Below, piece after piece: positions 17,221-28,321 of a stretch of DNA of 64,000 nt. The position numbers and the translations under genes were made by a program. Source of the stretch: Massilia litorea (GTDB lineage Bacteria; Pseudomonadota; Gammaproteobacteria; Burkholderiales; Burkholderiaceae_D); the NCBI RefSeq assembly GCF_015101885.1, contig NZ_CP062941.1, positions 3,534,001 to 3,598,000 of the forward strand. The letters are read 5' to 3'. Numbering within the stretch: the stretch's first letter is position 1; each line of letters starts with the position of its first letter. The notes under the pieces were generated by a model, which saw only the letters and a list, made by a program, of their open reading frames with translations, was not told where the DNA came from and searched no databases.

Positions 17221-19407
17221 TCAGAAGTCGATCGACCCCGACACGCTCACCGTGCGCGGCGCACCCGCCACCAGGTAGCCGAAGCCCGGATAGCCGCCGC
17301 TCGAGGCCCAGTAGCTACGGTTGGCGACATTGTCGATGCGGGCACGCAGCGTCACGTCGCGCGCCATCACGCGCGTCATCCAGGTCGCGCCGATATCGAG
17401 GCGGGTCCAGGACGGCAGCCTTTGCAGGTTGGCCGCGTCCGCGAACTGGTCCGAGGTGTGCACGGCGCGCGCGTTCAGCGACAGGCCCTGCACGCCCGGC
17501 ACGCTCCAGTCGGCGCCGAGGTTGAACTGCATTTCCGGCACGCCGATCGCCTCGCGGCCGTCGGTGGCGCCGTTGTAGGTGTGGCGCTGCTGGGTGTCGA
17601 GCAGGGTGGCCCCGCCCAGCAGGCGCAGGCCCCTGGCCGGCGTGCCGAACACCGACAGCTCCAGCCCGCGGTTGCGCTGTTCGCCGAACAGGCCGAAGGT
17701 ATTGTTCAGGACATTCGTCTGCGGCTGGCTGGTCGTGAACAGGGCCGCGCTGGCGCCGAACTTGCCGGCGTCGACCTTCACGCCGATTTCCTTCTGGCGC
17801 GAGGTGTAGGGCGCGAGCACCTCGCCTTCGTTGGCGAAGAGATGCGCGCGGTCGAAGCTGGTGGCAACCGTGCCGGGCTGCAGCGCCTCGATATAGTTCG
17901 CGTACAGGGACACACCCTCGGCCGGCTTGTAGACCAGGCCCGCGACCGGCGTGTTGGCGCTCGATTCGTAGCGCGAGTTCTCGATGCCGGTGGCGTAGTC
18001 GTAGCCGGCATCCCTGATGCGCTGGTGGCGCAGGCCGAGCGTCAGCAGGACCTTGTCGCCGGCGAAGGAGAGGGTGTCGGCAATCGCCGCGCTCGACAGG
18101 ATGGTCTTGCGCGTCAACAGTGGATCGCTCATGTTCCCGCCGGGGTAGGCGAGGTAGCCCGGCGCGGCCGCGTCCATCGGACGGTAGATGTTCGTGTTGA
18201 TCAGCGCGTTACCGAGCGCGAAGGCATTGCGCGACTCGCTGTGGAAGCCCGAGGCCGTGGCCGACAGCGTGTGGCCGATCGCGCCGGTACGCAGGCTCGT
18301 GCGGGCGCCTAGCTCTCCGGTGCGCACCTCGTCCTCGCGCACGTTGTCGAAGCGGCTCATGGTGGCGCTGCCGTCCCGGGCGAAGACGTCGGCCGAGGCG
18401 AGCACATTCGATTCGTCGCCCTTGCGCGCGCCGAAGGCGGCCCAGGCGACCGAGTCCTTGCCGAGATCGACTTCCGCGCGCAGGGTGCCGAACACGTCGC
18501 GTTCCTTCGACACCGTCCAGGGCTGGGCCCAGTTGCTGTCGGCATCGGGCGCTTCGAGGATAGGCAAGCCGGCCGCGACGGTGACGCTCGGGCGTGCCTT
18601 GTCCAGCCGGTGGTTCTGGTAACCGGCGTCTGCCGACACCCGCCAGCCGCGTCCGCGGTAGTCGGCGCCGACCGAGAACACGGACAGTTCGCGGCCCTCG
18701 CGGTCGATGGCGGTGTCGCCGTCGCGGCGCGCGCCGTTGATGCGCAGGCCGGCGCGGCCTTCGGGACCGAAACGGCGCGCCAGGTCGAAGGCGCCGTACA
18801 GCTGGCCGCCGCTCTCGACGCCCAGCGTCACCTGGTTCAGGGGCGCGTTCGGCGCGCGTTTCGGCACCAGGTTGATCATGCCGCCGATGCCGCCGCCGCC
18901 CGGCGCCGCGCCGTTTACGAAGCTGTTCGCACCGCGGAAGACTTCGACGCGCTCGAGCAGTTCGGAGGCCACGAACTGGCGCGGCAGCAGGCCGTACAGG
19001 CCGTTATAGGCGAGGTCGTCCGAGTTGACGGCGAAGCCGCGGATCACATACAGCTCCTGGTAATTGCCGAAGCCGCGCGCCACGCGCACCGAGGGGTCGT
19101 TCTGGACCACGTCGGCGACGCTCCTGGCCTGCTGGTCCTGGATCAGCGCGTGGGTGTAGTTGGTGGTGTTGAAGGGCGTGTCCATCATGTCGACATTGCC
19201 CAGCAGGCCGATGCGGCCGCCGCGCGCTACCTGGCCGCCGGCGAAATCCTTCGGCAGGCCCTGGGCCGAGGCGTCGGCCGAGGCGGTGACGACGACGGTC
19301 TGGATCGGCTGTTCAGGGGTGTCTGGAGCGGCGGTCTGGGCGCCGGCATGGCCGGAGATGAAGACGAAAGCGCCAAAGGCGAGGGGAGTAAGGCGGAGCT
19401 GGTTCAT
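17221..19407 (-). CDS. TonB-dependent siderophore/iron receptor
   Basis: 728 residues from ATG 19407 (MNQLRLTPLAFGAFVF, signal peptide to about AQT). A TonB-box-like PIQTVVVTASAD is followed by a plug (SVADVVQNDPSVRVARGFGNYQ, LLERVEVFRGANSF) and a 22-strand barrel ending in a C-terminal Phe (SVSGSIDF). It imports a ferric siderophore across the outer membrane. Two Fur-box-like sites lie upstream, and a divergent PepSY reductase-like gene probably acts downstream in iron release. Confidence 0.95.
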   Translation of the reverse strand: MNQLRLTPLAFGAFVFISGHAGAQTAAPDTPEQPIQTVVVTASADASAQGLPKDFAGGQVARGGRIGLLGNVDMMDTPFNTTNYTHALIQDQQARSVADVVQNDPSVRVARGFGNYQELYVIRGFAVNSDDLAYNGLYGLLPRQFVASELLERVEVFRGANSFVNGAAPGGGGIGGMINLVPKRAPNAPLNQVTLGVESGGQLYGAFDLARRFGPEGRAGLRINGARRDGDTAIDREGRELSVFSVGADYRGRGWRVSADAGYQNHRLDKARPSVTVAAGLPILEAPDADSNWAQPWTVSKERDVFGTLRAEVDLGKDSVAWAAFGARKGDESNVLASADVFARDGSATMSRFDNVREDEVRTGELGARTSLRTGAIGHTLSATASGFHSESRNAFALGNALINTNIYRPMDAAAPGYLAYPGGNMSDPLLTRKTILSSAAIADTLSFAGDKVLLTLGLRHQRIRDAGYDYATGIENSRYESSANTPVAGLVYKPAEGVSLYANYIEALQPGTVATSFDRAHLFANEGEVLAPYTSRQKEIGVKVDAGKFGASAALFTTSQPQTNVLNNTFGLFGEQRNRGLELSVFGTPARGLRLLGGATLLDTQQRHTYNGATDGREAIGVPEMQFNLGADWSVPGVQGLSLNARAVHTSDQFADAANLQRLPSWTRLDIGATWMTRVMARDVTLRARIDNVANRSYWASSGGYPGFGYLVAGAPRTVSVSGSIDF

Positions 19408-19424
19408 CGGTAGTATTGTTCTTG

Positions 19425-19443
19425 AATGAGAATAGTTATCATT
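19425..19443. promoter_or_regulatory. Fur box 1
   Basis: AATGAGAATAGTTATCATT matches the Fur consensus GATAATGATAATCATTATC at most positions and lies 18 bases before the receptor start codon. It predicts iron repression of the receptor. Confidence 0.8.
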
Positions 19444-19470
19444 ATTATGCACGCGAAGCTTGCGGCTGTA

Positions 19471-19489
19471 AATGAGAACCATTATTATC
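19471..19489. promoter_or_regulatory. Fur box 2
   Basis: AATGAGAACCATTATTATC, 26 bases before the PepSY gene start codon, is a second Fur-like site starting with the same AATGAGAA as box 1. The two sites would co-regulate the divergent genes. Confidence 0.75.
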
Positions 19490-19514
19490 TGTACTCATCT
19501 TCTTCAAGCGCCAC

Positions 19515-20696
19515 ATGTCATCGCATTCCCTACGCCGCTGGTCCTGGATCCATAAATGGAGCAGCCTGGTCTGCACCATCTTCATGCTCCTGCTGTGCCT
19601 GACCGGCCTGCCGCTGATCTATCACCATGAGATCGGCCACCTGCTGGGCAACGATGTCGAGGCGCCGAAGCTGGATTCCACTCTGGCAGCCGATCCGCCG
19701 CGCGCGAATGTCGACGACGTGATCGCCGCCGCCCGCGCCCTGTATCCGAACAAGATCACGATGTACATCTCGCAGGAGACGGACGAGCCGGCGATCTGGA
19801 ACGTCACCCTGGGCGACCACCCGACCGACGAACACTACAAGCCGATCGCGGTCGACGCGCGCACGGCCAAGCTCATCACCGAGCCGGCTTTCGAGGGCGG
19901 CGCCTTCATGTCGACCATGTTCCGCCTGCACGTGGACCTGTTCGCGGGCCTGCCCGGCAAGCTGTTCCTGGGCCTGATGGGCCTGCTCCTGCTGGTGGCC
20001 ATCGTCAGCGGGGTGGTGCTGTACGCGCCCTTCATGCGCAAGCTCGACTTCGGCACCGTGCGCCACGGCCGCACCGCACGCCTGAAATGGCTCGACCTCC
20101 ATAACCTGCTCGGCATCGTCACGCTGGTGTGGGCGCTGGTCGTCGGCGCGACCGGCATGGTCAATACCTGGGCCGACGTGCTGCTGAAATACTGGCAGGC
20201 GACCGAGATCGCGGCCATGCTCGAACCCTACAAGGGCGCGCCGCCGCCGACGAAACTGGCCTCGATGGACGCGGCCGTCAAGGCAGCCGAGAAGGCGGCG
20301 CCCGGGATGCAGGTCGGTTTCGTGGCCTTCCCCGGCACGCCGTTCGCCAGCCCCCATCATTACGGCGTCTACATGCGCGGCAACGAAGCCTTTTCCTCGC
20401 GCCTGTACAAGCCGGTGCTGATCGACGCCCAGACTGGCGCCATCACCGACCACCGCGACCTGCCGTGGTATTTGACGGGCCTGCTGATCTCGCAGCCGCT
20501 GCACTTCGGCGACTACGGCGGCGGCTGGATGAAGTTCCTGTGGGCGCTGCTCGACCTCGCGACCATCGTGGTGCTGGGCAGCGGACTGTATTTGTGGTTC
20601 CAGCGTGGGCGCGCGCTCAGGCGGCATGCACAGGCCGTCGCCCGGCAAATGGGAACGCCGGCGCGGGCACTGGTGCGCAGCGGGGAAGGGCGATGA
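19515..20696 (+). CDS. PepSY-associated membrane protein, iron-uptake reductase type
   Basis: 393 residues with four transmembrane helices (about 17-37, 150-175, 195-218, 340-362) and large periplasmic loops carrying PepSY-like segments (VDARTAKLITEP, IDAQTGAITDHRDLPWY). Conserved His sit near the helix ends (HEIGH, LHNLLG). This family is encoded beside siderophore receptors and is thought to reduce iron or assist its release. A 58-residue membrane gene overlaps its stop codon. Confidence 0.88.
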   Translation: MSSHSLRRWSWIHKWSSLVCTIFMLLLCLTGLPLIYHHEIGHLLGNDVEAPKLDSTLAADPPRANVDDVIAAARALYPNKITMYISQETDEPAIWNVTLGDHPTDEHYKPIAVDARTAKLITEPAFEGGAFMSTMFRLHVDLFAGLPGKLFLGLMGLLLLVAIVSGVVLYAPFMRKLDFGTVRHGRTARLKWLDLHNLLGIVTLVWALVVGATGMVNTWADVLLKYWQATEIAAMLEPYKGAPPPTKLASMDAAVKAAEKAAPGMQVGFVAFPGTPFASPHHYGVYMRGNEAFSSRLYKPVLIDAQTGAITDHRDLPWYLTGLLISQPLHFGDYGGGWMKFLWALLDLATIVVLGSGLYLWFQRGRALRRHAQAVARQMGTPARALVRSGEGR

Positions 20697-20869
20697 ACAG
20701 CCCTTTCCTGAAACTGTGGGGCATGCCGATCCTGCTCGGCCTGCTCACCACGATCGGCCTCCTCAGCGCGCTGCTGGGCGACGGCATCTGGGACATCGTG
20801 TCCGCTTTCGCGCTCGGTATCCCGGTCATCATCGGCTTCTGGTACGGCCTGCGCGGCTGGCGCAGCTGA
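20693..20869 (+). CDS. Small membrane protein partner of the PepSY protein (58 aa)
   Basis: The start overlaps the PepSY stop codon (ATGA). The product MNSPFLKLWGMPILLGLLTT... has two hydrophobic segments and a GLRGW end. Small two-helix proteins of this kind commonly follow PepSY reductase genes in proteobacteria, so it probably sits in the same inner-membrane complex. Confidence 0.8.
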   Translation: MNSPFLKLWGMPILLGLLTTIGLLSALLGDGIWDIVSAFALGIPVIIGFWYGLRGWRS

Positions 20870-20981
20870 GCATTTCTGAAGCCTTCCTTAAGCCGCCTTT
20901 CGTTGCCTGAAGCTTAAGCTTTTCCAAAGAATTGCCCCGTATAAAGTGGAGACACCAACCACCACACATCGGGACACTCCA

Positions 20982-21653
20982 GTGAAGAACTTCATCCGCG
21001 CCAACAAGGGCTTTATCGCTTTCATGCTGCTGTTCGGCGTGTTCCGAACGGCGGTCGCGGACTGGAACCCGATTCCCTCGTCCTCGATGCGGCCGAACCT
21101 GCTCGAGGGCGACGTGGTGTTCGTCAACCGCCTGGCCTTCGATCTGAAGGTGCCGCTGACCGACACCATCGTCACCCGCACCGGCGAACCGCAGCGCGGC
21201 GACGTCGTCACCTTCAGTTCGCCGAAGGACGGCACGCGCCTGATCAAGCGCCTGGTTGCACTGCCGGGCGACGTGGTCGAGATGCGCAACGAAATGCTGA
21301 TCATCAATGGCCAGCATGCCCAGTACGACGCCGTGCAGCAGGTGATGGAGCCGGCCGGCAAGGGAGAAGTGCCGGCAATGCGCATCAGCGAGCGCCTCGA
21401 CGGCCACGCACGCCGCGTCCAGTTCTTCCCGCAGATCGATTCGCCGGCGCGCAATTTCGGACCGGTGACGGTGCCGCCGGACCAGTACATGATGCTGGGC
21501 GATAACCGCGACAACAGCGCCGACTCGCGCTACATCGGTTTCGTGCCGCGCAAGCTGCTGATCGGCCGCGCCGAGCGGGTGCTGGTCTCGGCCGATACGC
21601 TCGGTAACTGGCACCCGCGCTTCGACCGCTTCGGCATGTCCCTGCGGGATTAA
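20982..21653 (+). CDS. lepB: Signal peptidase I
   Basis: I prefer GTG 20982 (MKNFIRANKGFIAFML), 223 residues; an in-frame GTG at 20946 would add a polar 12-residue tail. One N-terminal membrane helix precedes the catalytic Ser in PSSSMRPNLLEGD (Ser35) and the general-base Lys in TRLIKRLVALPGD (Lys89). GDNRDNSADSRYIG is box E. It cleaves secretory signal peptides at the periplasmic face. A shorter S26 enzyme than E. coli LepB, so possibly a second copy specialised for certain substrates. Confidence 0.93.
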   Translation: MKNFIRANKGFIAFMLLFGVFRTAVADWNPIPSSSMRPNLLEGDVVFVNRLAFDLKVPLTDTIVTRTGEPQRGDVVTFSSPKDGTRLIKRLVALPGDVVEMRNEMLIINGQHAQYDAVQQVMEPAGKGEVPAMRISERLDGHARRVQFFPQIDSPARNFGPVTVPPDQYMMLGDNRDNSADSRYIGFVPRKLLIGRAERVLVSADTLGNWHPRFDRFGMSLRD

Positions 21654-21738
21654 GCGGCTGCCGCTCCGGGCCCGCTCCCGATGAGCTGACCTAATATTCT
21701 GTACAATCTCGGCCTTCCCGCTTCACTGAAAGTCCCTG

Positions 21739-22905
21739 ATGTACAGAATCCTGACCGTCGTCCTGGCCTGCCTCGGCATGGCCGGGGCCCTTGCGATCGA
21801 CACCTATCTGCCCTCGATGCCGGCCATCGGCCGCGATTTCGGCGTCGGCCCGGTCGCCGTCCAGCAGACCCTGTCCGTCTTCCTGTTCTGCTTTGCCTTC
21901 ATGATGCTGTTCTATGGCACGCTGTCCGATTCCTTCGGGCGGCGGCGCGTGATCCTGGTCGCGCTCGCGATCTATACGCTGGCGTCGGTCGGCGCGGCCT
22001 TTGCCCCGAGCTTCGGCTTCCTGCTGGCCTGCCGCGCGCTGCAGGGACTGTCGGCCGGCGCCGGTTCCGTCATCGGCCAGGCCATCGTGCAGGACCGCCT
22101 GAAGGGGGCCGAGGCGCAGAAGATGATGTCGAACATCATGATGGTGTTCGGCCTGGCGCCGGCCATCGCGCCGATCCTCGGCGGCTGGCTGCACGTGCAC
22201 TTCGGCTGGCGCTCGACCTTCTGGTTCCTGGCCGCCTTCGGCACCCTGCTGATCGTGCTGACGCTGCGCCTGCTGCCGGAAAGCCTGCCGGTCGAGAAGC
22301 GCCAGCCTTTTCATCCAGCGACGATCGCGGCCAACTACCTGAAGGTGCTGCGCAATCCGCAGTTCCTGCTGCTGTCGCTGTCGGTCGGCATGTCCTTCGG
22401 CGGCCTGTCGCTGTATATCGGCTCCGCCGCGAATTTCGTGATGGTCATTCTCGGGCTGCCGGAGACGGCCTTTGCCTGGATGTTCATCCCGCTGATCGGC
22501 GGCATGGTGCTCGGTTCCGCCTGGGGCGGCAAGCGCGCGGCGCACATGGCGGCCGGGCGCCTGAAGTGGATCGGTTTCGGCACCATGCTGGTGGCGGCGG
22601 TGCTGAACATCGGCTACAACGCGCTGTTCCCGGCCGCGATTCCCTGGGCGGTGCTGCCGCTGGCGATCTATACCTTCGGCCTGGCCGTGGCGATGCCGGC
22701 GGTGCAGATGACGGCGCTGGGGCTGTTTCCGGACAACCGCGGGCTGGCCTCGTCGATGCTGGGGTTTATCCAGATGATGTCGTTTGCGCTGGTGTCGGGG
22801 CTGGTGGCGCCGGTGCTGTTCGACAGCGCGTTCAAACTGGCTTGCGGGGTGGGGGTGGGGCTGGTGTTGAGTTTTGGGGCGTGGAGGGCCAGCAAGCTGG
22901 CGTGA
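21739..22905 (+). CDS. Bcr/CflA-type multidrug efflux MFS transporter
   Basis: 388 residues, about 12 transmembrane helices. MFS features include the early DTYLPSMPAIGRDF motif typical of the Bcr/CflA (DHA1) group and GTLSDSFGRRRVIL (loop 2-3 motif). It should export drugs or metabolites by proton antiport. Substrate unknown. Confidence 0.92.
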   Translation: MYRILTVVLACLGMAGALAIDTYLPSMPAIGRDFGVGPVAVQQTLSVFLFCFAFMMLFYGTLSDSFGRRRVILVALAIYTLASVGAAFAPSFGFLLACRALQGLSAGAGSVIGQAIVQDRLKGAEAQKMMSNIMMVFGLAPAIAPILGGWLHVHFGWRSTFWFLAAFGTLLIVLTLRLLPESLPVEKRQPFHPATIAANYLKVLRNPQFLLLSLSVGMSFGGLSLYIGSAANFVMVILGLPETAFAWMFIPLIGGMVLGSAWGGKRAAHMAAGRLKWIGFGTMLVAAVLNIGYNALFPAAIPWAVLPLAIYTFGLAVAMPAVQMTALGLFPDNRGLASSMLGFIQMMSFALVSGLVAPVLFDSAFKLACGVGVGLVLSFGAWRASKLA

Positions 22906-22933
22906 GCGTTGGCTGCGGGCTGCTCACCGTTTA

Positions 22934-23016
22934 CGCGTGAGCTCCGGAGCCCACGCTACGGTGCACCCCAGCCAACGACAATTGCGTAACGTAGGGTGGG
23001 CTCCCGAGCCCACGCG
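22934..23016. repeat. REP-type palindromes (copy 3)
   Basis: A diverged unit (22934-22959, GCTCCGGAGCCCACGCTAC) and a canonical unit (22991-23016, GTAGGGTGGGCTCCCGAGC...) face each other between the convergent efflux and smpB genes. Confidence 0.8.
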
Positions 23017-23046
23017 TTTACGCACATGTGGACACCGCGCCGCGAA

Positions 23047-23496
23047 TCACCGCCGGTTCGTCTTCATCGCCGACTGCACCTCGCGCTTGGCATCCCGGTC
23101 CTTCTCGGTCGCGCGCTTGTCGTGCTGCTTCTTGCCCTTGGCCAGGCCCACTTCGCACTTCACCCGCCCGCCCTTGTAATGCAGGTTCAAGGGCACCAGC
23201 GTATAGCCCGAACGCTCGACCTTGCCGCGCAGCTTGTCGATCTCGGCACGGTGCAGCAGCAGCTTGCGCGTGCGCAGGGCTTCCGGGTGGCTGAAGGAGG
23301 AGGCGGTGGTCAGCGCGCTCACGTGGCAGCCGAACAGGAACAGCTCGTCGCCGCGCACGACGACATAGGCTTCCTTGATGTTCACGCGTCCTTCGCGAAT
23401 GGCCTTGACTTCCCAGCCCTCGAGCACCAGGCCCGCTTCGTAACGGTCCTCGATGAAGTAGTCGAAAAATGCTTTTTTATTGTCAGCGATGCTCAT
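23047..23496 (-). CDS. smpB: SsrA-binding protein SmpB
   Basis: 149 residues starting [20 protein letters not shown], with the [23 protein letters not shown] core and a basic C-terminal tail ([20 protein letters not shown]). It binds tmRNA and brings it to stalled ribosomes for trans-translation. It is divergent from ratA, a common arrangement. Confidence 0.97.
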   Translation of the reverse strand: MSIADNKKAFFDYFIEDRYEAGLVLEGWEVKAIREGRVNIKEAYVVVRGDELFLFGCHVSALTTASSFSHPEALRTRKLLLHRAEIDKLRGKVERSGYTLVPLNLHYKGGRVKCEVGLAKGKKQHDKRATEKDRDAKREVQSAMKTNRR

Positions 23497-23593
23497 GAAA
23501 TAGCGAAAATCCGCGGGTCGGTTAAACTACAGCTGTCGCGGCCGAATGGCCGCGAAATGCAACTTGTCCAACATCATAACAAACGGTTGACCA

Positions 23594-24028
23594 ATGGCAG
23601 TAGTGCACAAATCAGTTTTCCTGGGCTATAGCGCTGAACAGATGTTCGATCTGGTGGCAAAGGTGGAAGATTATCCGAAGTTCCTTCCCTGGTGCAGCGG
23701 CGTCAAGCTGCTCGAACGCAGCGACGACAAGCTGGTGGCCAGCCTCGGCATCAACTTCCACGGCGTCAAGCAGAGCTTCACCACCTCGAACCACAACCAG
23801 CGTCCGACGCAGATGAAGATGCACCTGGTCGACGGCCCCTTCAAAATGCTGGAAGGCACCTGGAATTTCAAGGCCTTGCGTGAAGACGCCTGCAAGATCG
23901 ATTTCGACATGCAGTACGAGTTCTCGAGCATTATCCTCGAACAGCTCGTCGGACCCGTGTTCGGGATGATCGCCAATAACATGGTCGATTCCTTCTGCAA
24001 GCGCGCCGAGGTGGTCTATGGTGTCTGA
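23594..24028 (+). CDS. ratA: RatA/COQ10-like START-domain protein
   Basis: 144 residues of the polyketide cyclase/START fold (FLGYSAEQMFDLVAKVEDYPKFLPWCSGVKLLE). E. coli RatA was reported to block 70S ribosome association; homologues also serve as ubiquinone-binding proteins. The gene overlaps rnfH by 11 bases, the usual ratA-ratB pair next to smpB. Confidence 0.93.
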   Translation: MAVVHKSVFLGYSAEQMFDLVAKVEDYPKFLPWCSGVKLLERSDDKLVASLGINFHGVKQSFTTSNHNQRPTQMKMHLVDGPFKMLEGTWNFKALREDACKIDFDMQYEFSSIILEQLVGPVFGMIANNMVDSFCKRAEVVYGV

Positions 24029-24332
24029 TGGGGCGGCCGGCACCCTCGCGGTGGTGGTCTGCTATGCGACGCCGCAGCAGGAATTCCTGCGGCCGCTCGA
24101 CGTCGCTCCCGGCACGACGATCGGCCAGGCGATCGAGGCCAGCGGCGTGCTCGCCGCCTTCCCCGACATCAACCTGGTGACCCAGCCGGTCGGCATTTTC
24201 GCCAAGAAGAAAACCCTCGATACCGTCCTGCGCGCGCATGACCGCATCGAGATCTATCGCCCGCTGGTGGCCGACCCCAAGGATTCGCGCCGCAAGCGTG
24301 CGGCAAAGAAGGAAGCCGGCGCCCAGAAATGA
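24018..24332 (+). CDS. rnfH: RnfH-family ubiquitin-like protein (RatB)
   Basis: 104 residues with the RnfH beta-grasp pattern (VVVCYATPQQEFLRPLDVAPG, VGIFAKKKTLDTVLRAHDRIEIYRPL) and a basic C-terminus. It overlaps ratA. Function poorly known; the name follows the family. Confidence 0.9.
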   Translation: MVSDGAAGTLAVVVCYATPQQEFLRPLDVAPGTTIGQAIEASGVLAAFPDINLVTQPVGIFAKKKTLDTVLRAHDRIEIYRPLVADPKDSRRKRAAKKEAGAQK

Positions 24333-24342
24333 GGGAAGGCGC

Positions 24343-24861
24343 CTAGCGGCATTCTTTCATTTCGCTGGCGGTGCGCTCGGCCAGTGCGGCACGCTCGGCA
24401 TCGCTCACGAATCGTTTCTGGCCGTCCGCCCCGACGTCGGCGATCCGGATTCCCGAGTCGTACAGGCGCTTGTGCTTGCGCAGGTTCTCGCAATATTCGG
24501 CCTGGGCCGCCGCCTGCTGCGCTTGCGCCTGCGACTTGCGCTGCGCGTCCTCGCTCTCCTGCCTGCGTTTGCGATAGTCGGCTTCGCGCTCCGCCAGGGT
24601 CGGAGGCTTCGGCTTCGCGGGAGCAGGCGCCTTGTCTTCCTCCTTCGCTTCCTTCCCGGCCTCCAGCACCTGCGGCGGCGCCGCGCGACCCGGTCCCTTC
24701 AGGATCTTCGCGGCCGGCGTGCCGGGCGGCGGCGGCTGGTCCGAATACACGCGGGTGCCGTTCGGGCCGATCCAGACGAACTGGGCCTGCGCAAGGCCGG
24801 CGCAGCAGAACAGGAGCACGGCGGCGCAGCGGGACAGGGAGGGGCGAAGCGATCTTGGCAT
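24343..24861 (-). CDS. Exported DUF4124 domain protein
   Basis: From ATG 24861 the product begins with a good signal peptide (MPRSLRPSLSRCAAVLLFCC to AQA), then the DUF4124 hallmark FVWIGPNGTRVYSDQPPPPG (mature N-terminus). A long Ala/Lys/Glu/Gln-rich coiled region and a CENLRKHKRLYDSGIRI end follow. A more upstream ATG (24912) has a better ribosome-binding site but would put a 17-residue tail before the signal. DUF4124 proteins are periplasmic, function unknown. Confidence 0.82.
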   Translation of the reverse strand: MPRSLRPSLSRCAAVLLFCCAGLAQAQFVWIGPNGTRVYSDQPPPPGTPAAKILKGPGRAAPPQVLEAGKEAKEEDKAPAPAKPKPPTLAEREADYRKRRQESEDAQRKSQAQAQQAAAQAEYCENLRKHKRLYDSGIRIADVGADGQKRFVSDAERAALAERTASEMKECR

Positions 24862-24990
24862 GGTGGATATTTTCGTGTGGCAACTCTTTAGCAACTGAGT
24901 GCGATTCTCCATGATTCCCCGCGGCTGTCAACGAAGCCGTGCGGAAACGGTCTTTTTTACCCAACGTGCGACGACTTTCGCGGCTTTCTG

Positions 24991-24996
24991 TATAAT
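24991..24996 (+). promoter_or_regulatory. -10 element of the guaB promoter
   Basis: A perfect TATAAT lies 28 bases before the guaB start. No good -35 hexamer is seen at the right distance. Confidence 0.5.
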
Positions 24997-25014
24997 TCGC
25001 TTTTGCGCCTATAG

Positions 25015-26484
<1,470 letters not shown>

Positions 26485-26490
26485 TGCAAG

Positions 26491-26517
26491 AGCGGCCCAA
26501 TGCGGCCGCTTTTTTTG
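26491..26517 (+). terminator. Rho-independent terminator after guaB
   Basis: AGCGGCC and GGCCGCT pair around CAATGC and are followed by seven T, six bases after the guaB stop codon. Confidence 0.9.
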
Positions 26518-26537
26518 CATCTGCATCGGTCGTGCAC

Positions 26538-26565
26538 CGTAGGGTGGGCTCCCCGAGCCCACGCG
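26538..26565. repeat. REP-type palindrome, single unit (copy 4)
   Basis: CGTAGGGTGGGCTCCCCGAG... is one unit of the same palindrome, here without an inverted partner, between guaB and guaA. Confidence 0.8.
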
Positions 26566-26636
26566 TTTGCACTCGATGATCATCCGCGACGCCACGCGCT
26601 GCCCCTGAATTCGAATTACTTCTTTAAATCGGCCCA

Positions 26637-28247
26637 ATGCACTCCAAAATCCTCATCCTCGACTTCGGCTCCCAAGTCACCCAACTGATCGCCCGCCGCG
26701 TCCGCGACGCCGGCGTCTTCTCCGAAGTCTTCCCCTACGACGTCGACGACGAATTCGTGCGCAACTACGGCGCCTCCGGCGTCATCCTTTCCGGCAGCCA
26801 CAACTCCACGCTGGAAGGCGACTCCCCGCGCGCCCCGCAAGCCGTGTTCGAACTCGGCGTCCCCGTGCTCGGCATCTGCTACGGCATGCAAACCATGGCC
26901 GCCCAGCTTGGCGGCAAGGTCGAAAACGGCAAGGTCCGCGAATTCGGCTACGCCGAAGTGCGCGCCCGCGGCCACACTAAACTGCTGAACGGCATCAACG
27001 ACTTCGTCACCGACGAAGGCCACGGCATGCTGAAGGTCTGGATGAGCCACGGCGACAAGGTCCTGGAAATGCCGGAAGGCTTCAAGCTGATGGGCTCCAC
27101 CGACAGCTGCCCGGTCGCCGCCATGGCCGACGAAGACCGCCGCTTCTACGCGCTGCAATTCCACCCGGAAGTCACCCACACGACGCAAGGCGAAGCCATC
27201 ATCGGCCGCTTCGTGCACGAGATCTGCGGCTGCAAATCCGACTGGAACATGCCCGACTACATCGGCGAAGCCGTCGAAAAGATCCGCGCGCAAGTCGGCA
27301 CCGACGAAGTCATCCTGGGTCTCTCGGGCGGCGTCGACTCGAGCGTGGCCGCAGCCCTGATCCACCGCGCCATCGGCGACCAGCTGACCTGCGTCTTCGT
27401 CGACCACGGCCTGCTGCGCAAGGACGAGGGCAAGATGGTGATGGACATGTTCTCGAAGAACCTGGGCGTCAAGGTCATCCGCATCGATGCCGAAGACCAG
27501 TTCCTCGGCCACCTGGCCGGCGTGAACGACCCCGAGCAGAAGCGCAAGATCATCGGCCGCGAATTCGTCGAAGTGTTCCAGGTCGAAGCCGGCAAGCTGA
27601 CCAATGCGAAGTGGCTGGCCCAGGGCACGATCTACCCGGACGTGATCGAATCGGCAGGCAAGGGCAAGAAGGGCCAGACCATCAAGAGCCACCACAACGT
27701 GGGTGGCCTGCCGGAAACCCTGAACCTGAAACTGCTCGAACCGCTGCGCGAACTGTTCAAGGACGAAGTGCGCAAGCTCGGCGTCGCCCTCGGCCTGCCG
27801 CACAACATGGTCTACCGCCATCCGTTCCCGGGCCCCGGCCTGGGCGTGCGCATCCTGGGCGAAGTGAAGAAGGAATTCGCGGACCTGCTGCGCGAAGCTG
27901 ACGCCATCTTCATCGAAGAACTGCGCAACACCCCGTTCGAACTGCCGCCGGTCGCCGGCATCGACGCCGGCAAGGCGCCGGTGAACTGGTACGAAGCGAC
28001 CAGCCAGGCGTTTGCCGTGTTCCTGCCGGTGAAATCGGTGGGCGTGATGGGCGACGGGCGTACCTACGAATACGTGGTCGCGCTGCGCGCGGTGCAGACG
28101 CTCGACTTCATGACGGCGCAGTGGGCGCATCTGCCGCATTCGCTGCTGGGGAAGGTGTCGAACCGGATCATCAACGAAGTGCGCGGGATCAATCGCGTGG
28201 TTTATGATATTTCGGGGAAGCCGCCGGCGACGATTGAGTGGGAATAA
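26637..28247 (+). CDS. guaA: GMP synthase (glutamine-hydrolysing)
   Basis: 536 residues. The N-terminal class I glutamine amidotransferase ([15 protein letters not shown] with catalytic Cys, [11 protein letters not shown]) is followed by the ATP-PPase ([17 protein letters not shown]) and the dimerisation domain, ending KPPATIEWE. It converts XMP to GMP. The 3' end of guaA is a well-known insertion site for genomic islands, and an integrase remnant starts 75 bases downstream here. Confidence 0.98.
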   Translation: MHSKILILDFGSQVTQLIARRVRDAGVFSEVFPYDVDDEFVRNYGASGVILSGSHNSTLEGDSPRAPQAVFELGVPVLGICYGMQTMAAQLGGKVENGKVREFGYAEVRARGHTKLLNGINDFVTDEGHGMLKVWMSHGDKVLEMPEGFKLMGSTDSCPVAAMADEDRRFYALQFHPEVTHTTQGEAIIGRFVHEICGCKSDWNMPDYIGEAVEKIRAQVGTDEVILGLSGGVDSSVAAALIHRAIGDQLTCVFVDHGLLRKDEGKMVMDMFSKNLGVKVIRIDAEDQFLGHLAGVNDPEQKRKIIGREFVEVFQVEAGKLTNAKWLAQGTIYPDVIESAGKGKKGQTIKSHHNVGGLPETLNLKLLEPLRELFKDEVRKLGVALGLPHNMVYRHPFPGPGLGVRILGEVKKEFADLLREADAIFIEELRNTPFELPPVAGIDAGKAPVNWYEATSQAFAVFLPVKSVGVMGDGRTYEYVVALRAVQTLDFMTAQWAHLPHSLLGKVSNRIINEVRGINRVVYDISGKPPATIEWE

Positions 28248-28294
28248 TCAACAACTCGGCAGTAGCCCGCAAGCTCAGGCAATAGAGCACAAGG

Positions 28295-28320
28295 AAGCCC
28301 CTGATTTCAGGGGCTTTTTT
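28295..28320 (+). terminator. Rho-independent terminator after guaA
   Basis: AAGCCCCTGA and TCAGGGGCTT pair around TT and are followed by T residues, 47 bases after the guaA stop codon. Confidence 0.9.
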
Positions 28321-28321
28321 A

